Assembly (NCBI GenBank): GCA_017428055.1
Contig: JAFRRN010000073.1
Location: forward strand, 1 to 59,064
Source: Prevotella sp.
GTDB lineage: Bacteria > Bacteroidota > Bacteroidia > Bacteroidales > Bacteroidaceae
Length of the DNA stretch: 59,064 bases
Reading direction: 5' to 3'
In this document: positions 7,945 to 17,084 of the stretch, one piece after another
Layout: each line of letters opens with the position of its first letter
How positions within the stretch are numbered: position 1 is the stretch's first letter
The notes under the pieces: generated by a model
The model's input: only the letters and a program-made list of their open reading frames with translations
What the model was told of the DNA's origin: nothing
Databases searched by the model: none
Translations under genes and position numbers: made by a program

Positions 7945-10398
7945 ATGGTGAAGAAAATCCTTCGTTGGTGCCGAGACAAAATCATGGGAGCCTGTAGATG
8001 GTACGCCCATTTATACAAAGGCAGACCTTGGTATGTCAAATTCATAGTGGGGCTGATTTCCTTTTTCCTTGCTTTCATCATCTATTTAGGCATGGTTGAC
8101 ATCAACTTCTTGGGGCTTTTCGGAAAGTCACCGGGATATAAGACGGGCATCAGCGACCCACAAACCAGCCAGGCTTCGGAAATCTATAGCGCAGACGGGA
8201 AACTGATTGGCAAATATTTCAATGAGAACCGCACGCCTGTCGAGTACGATGACGTGAACCCACAATTCTGGAAGGCACTCATCGACACCGAGGACGAGAG
8301 GTTTTACAGCCACTACGGCATCGACCCCATCAGCTTGTTGGGGGCTGTGAAAGACGCCATCCTCCACAACGACGCGCGCGGCGCTTCCACCATTACCCAA
8401 CAACTCTCCAAGAACTTGTTTCGCATGAGGACGCAATATTCCACAGGTCTCTTAGGCAACATCCCAGGTCTGCGGATGCTTATCATGAAAACCAAGGAAT
8501 GGATTGTCGCCACCAAGTTAGAGACACTCTTCGACAAGAACGAGATTTTGACGATGTACGCCAACACCGTTGACTTCGGAAGCAACTCCTTCGGCATCAA
8601 GACGGCTTGCAAGACCTACTTCAACACCACACCCGCCAAACTGACCGTTGACCAAGCAGCCATACTCGTGGGAATGCTCAAGGCAACAACCTACTACAAT
8701 CCCATCTCCCATCCAGAGAACTGTCTGCAACGCCGCAACGTGGTATTATATAATATGGTGACACACGGCGACTTGACCAAGGAGGCTTTCGACTCCCTCT
8801 CTCAAAAGCCCATCCAGTTGGACTACAAGGTGGAAACCAACTACGACGGGCAAGCCACGTATTTCCGCGAGGCGGTGGCAGACAACCTCAAGGACTGGTG
8901 CCGCGACAATGGCTATGACCTATATAGCAGCGGGTTGAAGATATACACCACCATCGACACCCGCTTGCAGAAATATGCCGAGGATGCAGCACGAAGCCAG
9001 ATGCAGCAACTGCAACAAAACTTCAAGAGCCATTGGGGGAGCATGGACCCTTGGCGCGACGAACATGGGAAACTAATCCCCGACTTCATCGAGAATATCG
9101 CCAAGCGGACAGAGCATTACAAATATCTTAGCTCCCAATTCCCCGACGACCCCGACTCCATCGATTATTACCTCAACCTACCCCACACCGTCAAGGTGTT
9201 CGACTATGAGAATGGTGAGGTGGAAAAGGAACTGTCCACCATGGACTCCATCCGCTATATGGTAAGTTTCATGCACTGCGCCTTCGTGGCAATGGAAGCA
9301 CAGACCGGCGACGTGAAGGCATGGGTTGGAGACATCGACTTCAACACTTGGAAATATGACAAGGTGACAGCCCTGCGCCAGCCAGGCTCCACCTTCAAGC
9401 TATTTGTCTATACCGAGGCGATGAACCAAGGGCTAACCCCTTGCGACAAGCGACGCGATGAGCCTATCTCTTTGAAGGCTTACGACCCCGCCAAGAAAAA
9501 AGAAGTGACATGGAGACCACATAATGCCAATGGCTATTTCACATGGGACTCCTTAACTTTGAAGCGAGCCTTCGCGCAAAGCATCAATTCCGTGGCTGTT
9601 CGTTTAGGCCAAGAAATGGGTATCAAGCGAATTGCCGAGACGGCTCACAAGATGGGAATCACGAACCATCTCGAAGAAGCACCGTCCATGGCATTAGGCT
9701 CGTCCGACGTATGCCTACTTGAAATGGTCAATGCCTATAGCGTCATCGCCGACAATGGCAAGCACCACAAGCCGAAACTGGTAACGAAAGTGGTTGACAA
9801 AGACGGAAAGGTGGTCTATTCGGGTGCCACCACCACGGAGCAAGTTATCCCTTATAAGAGCGCATTCTTCATGCAAGTTTTGCTACAAGGCGGCCTGAAG
9901 GAGCGTGGGGGTACATCCGTGGCACTCAATGGATATATGGGCAACCATCCCGATTGCGAGTGGGGCGGCAAGACAGGTACGTCCAATAACCATTCCGACG
10001 CCTGGTTTATGGGTGTCAGTCCTAAACTGGTGGTTGGCGCATGGGTAGGCGGCGAGTATCGAAGCATCCACTTCCGCACGGGAGCATTGGGACAAGGTAG
10101 CCGAACAGCACTGCCCATCTGTGGCAAGTTCCTCCATTCGGTATTGGGCGACCCCGCTTTCAAACATTATCATGCCAAATTCGACCCACCCAAAGATCCC
10201 GACATCACGAAGGATATGTATGAACAATGCGTCACCTATTACACGCCGCGCTACTACAATTATCGTCCAAGCAACAACCGACTGATAGCCGACGAGGAAA
10301 TCGTCTTGGATGAAAACGGCAATCCCGTTGCCCCACCGAAACAGGAGTCCAACGACAACGGGTCAGATGAGCCGAGCATCTATTACGATGACTATTAA
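7945..10398 (+). CDS. class A penicillin-binding protein (PBP1A type)
   Basis: A bifunctional peptidoglycan synthase of 817 residues. It has a short cytoplasmic N-terminus, one membrane helix (about residues 33-50), a GT51 glycosyltransferase domain with the catalytic Glu in DTEDERFY (about residue 116) and the ASTITQQLSKNLF motif, and a transpeptidase domain with SxxK at PGSTFK (nucleophile Ser482), SxN at SINSV and KTGT at GGKTGTSNN. It polymerises lipid II and cross-links the stem peptides in the periplasm. The C-terminus is a hydrophilic acidic tail. It has its own promoter box and is separated from miaA by 49 nt. Confidence 0.95.
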   Translation: MVKKILRWCRDKIMGACRWYAHLYKGRPWYVKFIVGLISFFLAFIIYLGMVDINFLGLFGKSPGYKTGISDPQTSQASEIYSADGKLIGKYFNENRTPVEYDDVNPQFWKALIDTEDERFYSHYGIDPISLLGAVKDAILHNDARGASTITQQLSKNLFRMRTQYSTGLLGNIPGLRMLIMKTKEWIVATKLETLFDKNEILTMYANTVDFGSNSFGIKTACKTYFNTTPAKLTVDQAAILVGMLKATTYYNPISHPENCLQRRNVVLYNMVTHGDLTKEAFDSLSQKPIQLDYKVETNYDGQATYFREAVADNLKDWCRDNGYDLYSSGLKIYTTIDTRLQKYAEDAARSQMQQLQQNFKSHWGSMDPWRDEHGKLIPDFIENIAKRTEHYKYLSSQFPDDPDSIDYYLNLPHTVKVFDYENGEVEKELSTMDSIRYMVSFMHCAFVAMEAQTGDVKAWVGDIDFNTWKYDKVTALRQPGSTFKLFVYTEAMNQGLTPCDKRRDEPISLKAYDPAKKKEVTWRPHNANGYFTWDSLTLKRAFAQSINSVAVRLGQEMGIKRIAETAHKMGITNHLEEAPSMALGSSDVCLLEMVNAYSVIADNGKHHKPKLVTKVVDKDGKVVYSGATTTEQVIPYKSAFFMQVLLQGGLKERGGTSVALNGYMGNHPDCEWGGKTGTSNNHSDAWFMGVSPKLVVGAWVGGEYRSIHFRTGALGQGSRTALPICGKFLHSVLGDPAFKHYHAKFDPPKDPDITKDMYEQCVTYYTPRYYNYRPSNNRLIADEEIVLDENGNPVAPPKQESNDNGSDEPSIYYDDY

Positions 10399-10496
10399 AC
10401 CAATTTGACTTAGTCCATTACACGAAGTAAGGAGAACATGAAACAAATGGGAAAGAAACCGTAACATCAACAAACACCCATTTGCGTATAATGTAT

Positions 10497-10504
10497 TATC
10501 TTTG
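10497..10504 (+). promoter_or_regulatory. promoter -7 box of the GH3 gene
   Basis: TATCTTTG. A GTG in frame at 10504 would start inside this box, so the GH3 start is moved to ATG 10522 (or ATG 10534). Upstream, CAAATGGG (10444-10451) and CCCATTTG (10477-10484) form an 8-bp inverted repeat that could be an operator or a weak terminator of the PBP gene. Confidence 0.55.
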
Positions 10505-10521
10505 TGCATCATTTAAACATC

Positions 10522-13122
10522 ATGCTTATCCTTATGCGAAATTGCTTTTTACTGACTGCGGCCATGGTGTGTGCAAGCCTTGGACTATCCGCACAAACAT
10601 CCCCTTATCAAGACCCCAACCTCAGTGCACACGAAAGGGCTGTTGACCTTTGCGGTCGCCTTACCCTTGAAGAGAAAGCCATGCTGATGCTCGATGAGAG
10701 TCCCGCCATCCCACGCCTTGGCATCAAGAAATTCTATTGGTGGAGCGAGGCTCTGCACGGTGCGGCAAACATGGGAAACGTAACGGTGTTTCCAGAACCC
10801 GTTGCCATGGCATCGTCATGGAATCCTGAACTGCTATACAAAGTGTTCGACGTTGCCAGCACAGAGATGCGTGCGCAATACAATGAGCGGATGCTCCGTG
10901 GCAGCGGCGAAGACCAAAAGATGCGAAGCCTCTCCGTATGGACTCCCAATGTGAACATCTTCAGAGACCCCCGATGGGGAAGAGGGCAAGAGACTTACGG
11001 CGAAGACCCTTACCTGACAAGCGTAATGGGTACGCAAGTGGTTCGCGGCCTTCAAGGCCCCGAAGATGCGAAATACCGCAAGCTCTGGGCATGTGCCAAG
11101 CATTATGCCGTGCATAGCGGCCCTGAATACACACGCCATTCAGCCAACCTGACCAATATATCCCCCCGCGACTTGTGGGAGACCTACATGCCAGCCTTTA
11201 AGACGTTGGTTCAAGATGCCAAGGTGCGTGAGGTGATGTGTGCCTATCAACGACTTGACGATGACCCCTGTTGCGGGAACAGCCGTCTTTTGCAACAAAT
11301 CTTGCGCGACGAATGGGGCTTTAAATACCTCGTGGTAAGCGATTGTGGGGCTATCAGTGACTTCTACACTTCCCATAAGAGCAGTTCGTCGCCCATCACT
11401 GCATCTGCCAAGGCAACCCTGGCAGGAACAGACGTGGAGTGCGGCTATGGCTATGCCTATAAGAGCATACCCGAGGCGGTCAACAGAGGCTTGATTTCCG
11501 AGAAGGAAGTGGACAAGCACGTCATCCGCCTGCTCGAAGGGCGATTTGATTTGGGCGAGATGGATGCCCCCGAATTGGTGGAATGGTCAAAGATTCCCTA
11601 TTCGGCAATGTCAACCAAGGCATCTGCCAACATTTCCCTCGATATGGCCCGCCAATCCATCGTATTGCTCCAAAACAAGAACAACATCCTTCCCCTGCAA
11701 AAGGGAAAGGAAAAAATAGCCGTCATTGGCCCTAATGCAGACAACGAACCCATGATGTGGGGCAATTATAATGGTGTACCTAACCATACCGTCACCATTC
11801 TCGATGGCATCCGGGCTAAGCAGAAGAGACTCGTCTACATACCTGGTTGCGACCTCACCTACGACCGTGTAATGGAATGCCATATAGCATCAGAATGTAC
11901 TGCTCCCGATGGAAAGAGGGGGTTGAGAGGTACATTTTGGCACAACACCACCATGGAGGGTAAGCCTGTCACTACCGAATATTATACCAAGCCATTAGCT
12001 GTCACCACCAATGGGATGCATTATTTTGCCCCAGGAGTGCGTTTGGAAGATTTCTCCGCCAAATATGAGACCACCTTCACCCCCAAGGAGGCTGGCGAAT
12101 ATGTAGTGAACGTGGAGGGCACAGGACACTTTGAACTCTACATCGACGGCGAGAAACGCTTTACCCACCACATCTGGCGTTCCACACCAACACGTACCGT
12201 CCTCCAAGCCGACAAAGGCCAATCCTTCCAAATAGAGGTTCGTTTCCATACCGTCAAGACCTGGGGAGCGGGCATGAAGATTGACATCGCCCGTGAATTG
12301 CCCATCGACTACCAACAGACCATCGCCCAGCTGAAAGGCATTGACAAGGTTATCTTCGTGGGAGGCATCTCCCCCGCCCTCGAAGGCGAAGAGATGCCCG
12401 TTAACATCGAAGGATTTAAGGGGGGCGACCGTACAAGTATCGAGTTGCCTCGTGTACAACGTGAGTTCCTCAAAGCCCTCAAGGCTGCGGGCAAACAGGT
12501 CATCCTCGTCAATTGTTCTGGCTCCGCCATTGCCTTGAAACCCGAAACGGAGAGTTGCGATGCCATCGTACAAGCCTGGTATGCCGGGCAGGAAGGCGGC
12601 ACTGCCGTTGCCGACGTCCTCTTTGGCGACTGCAACCCGTCGGGCAAATTGCCCGTGACTTTCTACAAGTCAACGGAACAATTACCCAACTATGATGATT
12701 ATTCGATGAAGGGACGTACATATCGTTACTTCGACGACCCGCTCTTTGCCTTCGGTTATGGGCAGAGCTATACGACGTTTGAAATGAAAAACGAGCGTTT
12801 GAACATCAATCGGGAAGGAAAAGGAACGTTGACCGTCGATGTGTGCAATACGGACAAACGCGACGGAGCGGAAATCGTGCAGGTCTATATACGCAACCTC
12901 CAAGACCCCGATGGACCATCGAAATCGCTCCGCGCATTCCAACGCATCCATGTCAAGGCGGGACAAACCGAAACCATTACCTTGCATCTCAGCCCCAAAA
13001 GCTTTGAGTTCTGGGATCCATCCACCAATACCATGCGCACCAAGCCAGGCACTTACGAGGTGCTATACGGCAACAGTTCCCTTGACAAAGACCTCAAACG
13101 GCAAACCGTCATTATCCAATAA
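10522..13122 (+). CDS. glycoside hydrolase family 3 beta-glycosidase with PA14 insert
   Basis: An exported 866-residue GH3 enzyme of the beta-xylosidase/beta-glucosidase class. It begins with a signal peptide (MRNCFLLTAAMVCASLGLSA, cut near the following Q). The GH3 TIM barrel follows (WWSEALHGAAN, DPRWGRGQETYGEDP, KHYAVHSGPEYTR), with the nucleophile Asp274 in VVSDCGAISD. A PA14-type carbohydrate-binding domain (about residues 460-595, GTFWHNTTMEG to KTWGAGMKIDI) is inserted in the second GH3 domain. The C-terminus is a fibronectin-III-like fold (FAFGYGQSYTTF onward). The PA14 insert and the ALHG motif are typical of Prevotella Xyl3-type enzymes acting on xylan fragments, but substrate cannot be fixed from sequence. 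A palindromic repeat separates it from the GH97 gene. Confidence 0.93.
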   Translation: MLILMRNCFLLTAAMVCASLGLSAQTSPYQDPNLSAHERAVDLCGRLTLEEKAMLMLDESPAIPRLGIKKFYWWSEALHGAANMGNVTVFPEPVAMASSWNPELLYKVFDVASTEMRAQYNERMLRGSGEDQKMRSLSVWTPNVNIFRDPRWGRGQETYGEDPYLTSVMGTQVVRGLQGPEDAKYRKLWACAKHYAVHSGPEYTRHSANLTNISPRDLWETYMPAFKTLVQDAKVREVMCAYQRLDDDPCCGNSRLLQQILRDEWGFKYLVVSDCGAISDFYTSHKSSSSPITASAKATLAGTDVECGYGYAYKSIPEAVNRGLISEKEVDKHVIRLLEGRFDLGEMDAPELVEWSKIPYSAMSTKASANISLDMARQSIVLLQNKNNILPLQKGKEKIAVIGPNADNEPMMWGNYNGVPNHTVTILDGIRAKQKRLVYIPGCDLTYDRVMECHIASECTAPDGKRGLRGTFWHNTTMEGKPVTTEYYTKPLAVTTNGMHYFAPGVRLEDFSAKYETTFTPKEAGEYVVNVEGTGHFELYIDGEKRFTHHIWRSTPTRTVLQADKGQSFQIEVRFHTVKTWGAGMKIDIARELPIDYQQTIAQLKGIDKVIFVGGISPALEGEEMPVNIEGFKGGDRTSIELPRVQREFLKALKAAGKQVILVNCSGSAIALKPETESCDAIVQAWYAGQEGGTAVADVLFGDCNPSGKLPVTFYKSTEQLPNYDDYSMKGRTYRYFDDPLFAFGYGQSYTTFEMKNERLNINREGKGTLTVDVCNTDKRDGAEIVQVYIRNLQDPDGPSKSLRAFQRIHVKAGQTETITLHLSPKSFEFWDPSTNTMRTKPGTYEVLYGNSSLDKDLKRQTVIIQ

Positions 13123-13171
13123 ATAAGGGCGTTGCCACAACCAAACGCATGGAACGATACATCCAAGCTAC

Positions 13172-13232
13172 ACCAAGGCATCGTTTAGGTTTGATATATG
13201 CCGCATATATCAAACCTAAACGATATATCCAT
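13172..13232. repeat. 21-bp perfect inverted repeat built on the 22-nt palindrome grammar
   Basis: Two 21-nt arms (13180-13200 and 13204-13224) are perfect complements around a CCG centre. The core is the 17-nt palindrome ATATATGCCGCATATAT (13194-13210), flanked by 5-nt spacers GTTTG and CAAAC and then by outer half units CGTTTAG and CTAAACG, which are complements of one another. No T-run follows, so a simple intrinsic terminator is not indicated. Confidence 0.85.
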
Positions 13233-13276
13233 CCCAATCATAGATATTATATCATCTCAACCAAAACGATATTGAC

Positions 13277-15118
13277 ATGACAAAGAGAGTGTTCTATTCC
13301 TTGGCGGCAGCCGCCATCACCTTGACTATCCACGCACAAGACGTGGCGTCACCCAATGGGAGATTGAGCCTTGTGCCAAAAGACAAGGGCTATATCGTAC
13401 AATACGACCAGAAAGAAGTACTTGAGATGGCAGCCATAGGCTTTGAGGGGAGCAGCGACCCTTCCCCACTCAAATTCTCCAAAAAGGTATCTACAGACTA
13501 CCAGATGCTGATAGGCAAACGTCTCCATTGCACCAATGAGGCCAACGAGTACCGTGCCATACTTGGCGAGAACCAATGGGTCGTGATGAGACTCTACAAC
13601 GACGGCATCGCCTTCCAATATGAGTTGAGCGGCTTGAAGGGAGCATCCCTCCCCATCGAACAGACCACCTTTCTCATCCCCGAGGGAATGAAACGGTGGA
13701 TGATGCAATGGAGCGATGGATACGAGGGATTCTATCCGTTGTCAACATCGGTAGACGCATGGCCGGAACATAGGAACTACAACCAAGCCCTGACACCCGA
13801 AGGCTATAACCGCCGTTGGGCTTTCCCTGCCTTGGTAGAGCCTGTTAACGGCGTGTTTGCCCTCATGACCGAGGCGAATATCGAGCGTCAACAGAGTGCG
13901 TCCTGCCTCTATCATGACGGCGAACGATTTCGTGTCGTCCCCGATGAAAACCAATTACAGGTCCGTGGGAAATGGCATTCCCCTTGGCGAGTCATCATCA
14001 TCGGACAACTTCACGACATTATAGAGTCAACGCTCGTCACCGATGTCTGCACTCCCTGCCAACTGAAAGACACCTCTTGGATCAAGCCTGGCGTGGTCTC
14101 ATGGATTTACTGGGCATACAACCATGGTTCCAACGACTACAACATCATCAAGCAATATGTGGACATGGCGGCAACCTTGCGGCTTCCCTACGTGCTGATT
14201 GATGCTGAATGGGATGAGATGAAAGACGGCAAGACCATCGAAGATGCCATCAACTATGCCAAGTCACAAGGAGTGAAGCCCATGATCTGGTACAATTCCA
14301 GCGTGGGTTGGATTGACGGAGCCCCCGGTCCCAAGTTCCGCCTCAACAAACCCGAAGACCGCGAGAAGGAGTTTGCATGGTGCGAGCAACTGGGTGTGGC
14401 AGGAGTAAAGATTGACTTCTTCTCGGGAGACACGCAGATGAACATGGACTATTGCCTCAACCTGCTCGAATGTGCCGCCAAGCACCACCTACTTGTCAAC
14501 TTCCACGGGGCGACCATTCCACGCGGATGGCAACGCACATGGCCCAACCTGTTGACCACGGAAGGTGTCTACGGTGCGGAATGGTACAACAACGTACCCA
14601 CCTTCACACGACGTGCCGCCCGCCACAACGCCATCCTTCCCTTCACCCGAAACGTGATTGGCCCAATGGATTATACCCCTTGCGCCTTCAGCGACTCACA
14701 ACATCCACACATCACCACCCATGCCCATGAGTTGGCACTGACCGTACTCTTTGAGTCGGGCTTACAACATCTGGCTGACAAACCAGACAGTTATCTGTCT
14801 CAACCCCAAGAAGTGCAACAATTCCTTAGCCAGTTGCCTTCCGTCTGGGACGAGACCCGTTTCATTGGAGGTTACCCCGGCGAATACGTTGTCATCGCCC
14901 GGCGAAGGGGAAACACGTGGTATGTTGCTGGCATCAACGGCACAGACGAGACGAAATCCATCACCCTCAAAAACGACTACGTGGCATCGGGCAAGGCTAC
15001 ATTATTCATGGATAGCAGGCGTGGGCAGGATCCATGGAGCATCACAACGACGAATACCATTCCGAAATCTACCACGCTACAGCCCCGAGGAGGCTTTGTT
15101 TTTGTCGTAGAACAATGA
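13277..15118 (+). CDS. glycoside hydrolase family 97, retaining alpha-galactosidase-like subgroup
   Basis: An exported 613-residue GH97 enzyme. After a signal peptide (MTKRVFYSLAAAAITLTIHA) comes the beta-sandwich N-domain (about 22-260), then the barrel from KPGVVSWIYWAYN. GH97 contains inverting (SusB-type) and retaining members; the retaining ones use an Asp nucleophile and a Glu acid/base. Here Asp380 in GVKIDFFSGD and Glu429 in LLTTEGVYGAEW occupy those positions, which argues for the retaining, alpha-galactosidase-like subgroup over the SusB alpha-glucosidases. No clear promoter box lies just upstream, so it may depend on read-through from the GH3 gene 154 nt before, across the palindromic repeat. 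Substrate is inference. Confidence 0.9.
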   Translation: MTKRVFYSLAAAAITLTIHAQDVASPNGRLSLVPKDKGYIVQYDQKEVLEMAAIGFEGSSDPSPLKFSKKVSTDYQMLIGKRLHCTNEANEYRAILGENQWVVMRLYNDGIAFQYELSGLKGASLPIEQTTFLIPEGMKRWMMQWSDGYEGFYPLSTSVDAWPEHRNYNQALTPEGYNRRWAFPALVEPVNGVFALMTEANIERQQSASCLYHDGERFRVVPDENQLQVRGKWHSPWRVIIIGQLHDIIESTLVTDVCTPCQLKDTSWIKPGVVSWIYWAYNHGSNDYNIIKQYVDMAATLRLPYVLIDAEWDEMKDGKTIEDAINYAKSQGVKPMIWYNSSVGWIDGAPGPKFRLNKPEDREKEFAWCEQLGVAGVKIDFFSGDTQMNMDYCLNLLECAAKHHLLVNFHGATIPRGWQRTWPNLLTTEGVYGAEWYNNVPTFTRRAARHNAILPFTRNVIGPMDYTPCAFSDSQHPHITTHAHELALTVLFESGLQHLADKPDSYLSQPQEVQQFLSQLPSVWDETRFIGGYPGEYVVIARRRGNTWYVAGINGTDETKSITLKNDYVASGKATLFMDSRRGQDPWSITTTNTIPKSTTLQPRGGFVFVVEQ

Positions 15119-15169
15119 TGGTTTGTAAGTTTTTTGACGAAAAAGCATGATGATGTGAAATTATTTGTT

Positions 15170-15177
15170 TATCTTTG
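15170..15177 (+). promoter_or_regulatory. promoter -7 box of the cyd operon
   Basis: TATCTTTG, 50 nt ahead of ATG 15228. A TTG-initiated frame from 15165 would overlap the box and is rejected. Confidence 0.6.
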
Positions 15178-15227
15178 TCAACAATAATCAATTCTATTGC
15201 CGACAACGACCTAAATCATTAGCGACC

Positions 15228-15449
15228 ATGGGGAAGGGCAGTTTTTGGTATCGCGTATTCGACTTGTATTACGACGGCTTTCGACACATGACCATAGGCA
15301 AGACCCTGTGGGCTATCATCTTGATTAAGCTGTTCATTATCTTCGTGGTACTCAAGATATTCTTTTTCCCGAATTACCTCAAACATCACGCACCGCAAGG
15401 GGAAGAATCCAGCTATGTGGGCAATGAATTGGTGAAACGAGCACAATAA
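15228..15449 (+). CDS. DUF4492 protein, cytochrome bd-associated small membrane protein
   Basis: A 73-residue protein with one membrane helix (about residues 24-45, LWAIILIKLFIIFVVLKIFFF), a cytoplasmic N-terminus with FWYRVFDLYYDGFR and a hydrophilic tail. The FYxGFRxMTxGKxLW pattern is that of DUF4492, a family encoded directly ahead of cydA in Bacteroidetes. Its position (42 nt before cydA, sharing the promoter at 15170) suggests a small accessory subunit or assembly factor of the bd oxidase; that role is inferred from context. The start ATG 15228 gives MGKGSFWYRVF. Confidence 0.85.
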   Translation: MGKGSFWYRVFDLYYDGFRHMTIGKTLWAIILIKLFIIFVVLKIFFFPNYLKHHAPQGEESSYVGNELVKRAQ

Positions 15450-15491
15450 CCTCCCATACAACACCTACAAAACCTAACAAACATAATCATA

Positions 15492-17063
15492 ATGAGTCAT
15501 TTACTTTTAGACATTACAACAGGAACGATAGACTGGTCGAGGGCACAATTCGCTCTCACCGCCATCTATCACTGGCTATTTGTCCCCCTGACATTGGGGC
15601 TTGCCGTCATCATGGGAATCATGGAGACGTGTTACTACCGCACGGGAAATGAGTTTTGGAAAGTCACCTCCCGATTCTGGCAAAAACTCTTTGGCATCAA
15701 TTTCGCCATGGGTGTCGCCACGGGCATCATCCTCGAATTTGAGTTTGGCACCAATTGGAGCAACTATTCCTGGTTCGTGGGCGACATCTTCGGTGCGCCT
15801 TTGGCGATTGAGGGCATCATCGCTTTCTTCATGGAGTCAACCTTCGTGGCGGTGATGTATTTCGGATGGAACAAGGTTTCGCGTGGATTCCACCTTGCCT
15901 CCACATGGCTCACGGGTTTGGGTGCAACCATCTCCGCTTGGTGGATCCTCGTCGCCAATGCCTGGATGCAATACCCTGTGGGATGTGAGTTCAATCCAGA
16001 CACCATGCGCAATGAAATGGTGTCGTTCTTCGATGTGGCATTGTCGCCCTTTGCTATTGGCAAGTTCTGTCATACCGTCACATCTGCATGGATTATCGGT
16101 GCCATATTCACTGTTGCCGTGGGTTGTTGGTACTTGTTGAAACGACGTGAACAGAAGTTGGCATTCGAGAGCATCAAGATTGGGTCGATAGTGGGTTTGG
16201 TTGCATGTGGGCTGGCGTTGGCAACAGGCCACATCTCAGGTGAGCAGGTGGCAAAATCGCAACCGATGAAGCTCGCCGCCATGGAAGCCCTGTATAACGG
16301 TGGCATCGACCAAAGCTTGACGGGCATTGCATGGGTGAATCCCTTTAAGCAGCCCGATTACCAAAACGAAAAGGAGCCACCTTTACGCATCGCCATGCCA
16401 TACGCCCTATCTGTGATGGCTACACGCGACATCCACGGTTTCGTGCCTGGCATCAACGACTTGATAAATGGCTATACCCACCCAGATGGAACGAAAGAGC
16501 CCTCTGCCGAGGAGAAGGTCAAACGGGGACGCGCTGCCATCTACGCCTTGATGTGCTATCGCAATGCCAAGAAGGCGGGGGCAGAGGAAACCGCCGCAAA
16601 GGAGTTGGCGGTATTGAGAGAGAACATGCCTTATTTCGGTTATGGCTACATCAAGTCAACCGACCAATTGGTTCCCTACATCCCCGTATGTTTCTGGGCA
16701 TTCCGTCTGATGGTGGGATTGGGATGCTTGTTCATCGCTTTCTTCGCATTGGTACTATTCCTCATCTATAGGAAGAAAGACATCGCCCAATACAAATGGC
16801 TGCTCATCTGTGCCATAGCCCTTGTTCCATTGGCCTACATCGCCAGCGAGTCGGGATGGTTGGTGGCAGAGTTCGGTCGCCAACCATGGACGATACAAGA
16901 CATGTTGCCCACCTGGGCTGCCGTTTCCGACATCAATTCCGGTTCGGTGGCATTGACCTTCTTTATTTTCCTTGCCTTGTTCACCACGATGTTGGCTGTA
17001 GAAATCAACATCATGCTCAAGCAAATCAAGAAAGGACCGGAGAGATTGAAGATTGAAAAATGA
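15492..17063 (+). CDS. cydA: cytochrome bd ubiquinol/menaquinol oxidase subunit I
   Basis: Subunit I of the bd-type terminal oxidase, which oxidises quinol and reduces oxygen with high affinity in the inner membrane. The 523-residue polytopic protein carries the expected heme ligands: the His in FALTAIYHWLFVPLTLGL near the N-terminus, the His in IGKFCHTVTSAW (about residue 194) and the Met in WAFRLMVGLG (about residue 404). The GRQPW motif near the C-terminus is conserved in CydA. It is followed after 21 nt by cydB and preceded by DUF4492. In this group, mostly anaerobes, the enzyme scavenges low oxygen. Confidence 0.97.
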   Translation: MSHLLLDITTGTIDWSRAQFALTAIYHWLFVPLTLGLAVIMGIMETCYYRTGNEFWKVTSRFWQKLFGINFAMGVATGIILEFEFGTNWSNYSWFVGDIFGAPLAIEGIIAFFMESTFVAVMYFGWNKVSRGFHLASTWLTGLGATISAWWILVANAWMQYPVGCEFNPDTMRNEMVSFFDVALSPFAIGKFCHTVTSAWIIGAIFTVAVGCWYLLKRREQKLAFESIKIGSIVGLVACGLALATGHISGEQVAKSQPMKLAAMEALYNGGIDQSLTGIAWVNPFKQPDYQNEKEPPLRIAMPYALSVMATRDIHGFVPGINDLINGYTHPDGTKEPSAEEKVKRGRAAIYALMCYRNAKKAGAEETAAKELAVLRENMPYFGYGYIKSTDQLVPYIPVCFWAFRLMVGLGCLFIAFFALVLFLIYRKKDIAQYKWLLICAIALVPLAYIASESGWLVAEFGRQPWTIQDMLPTWAAVSDINSGSVALTFFIFLALFTTMLAVEINIMLKQIKKGPERLKIEK

Positions 17064-17084
17064 CAACTAAAGAAAGATACAATT

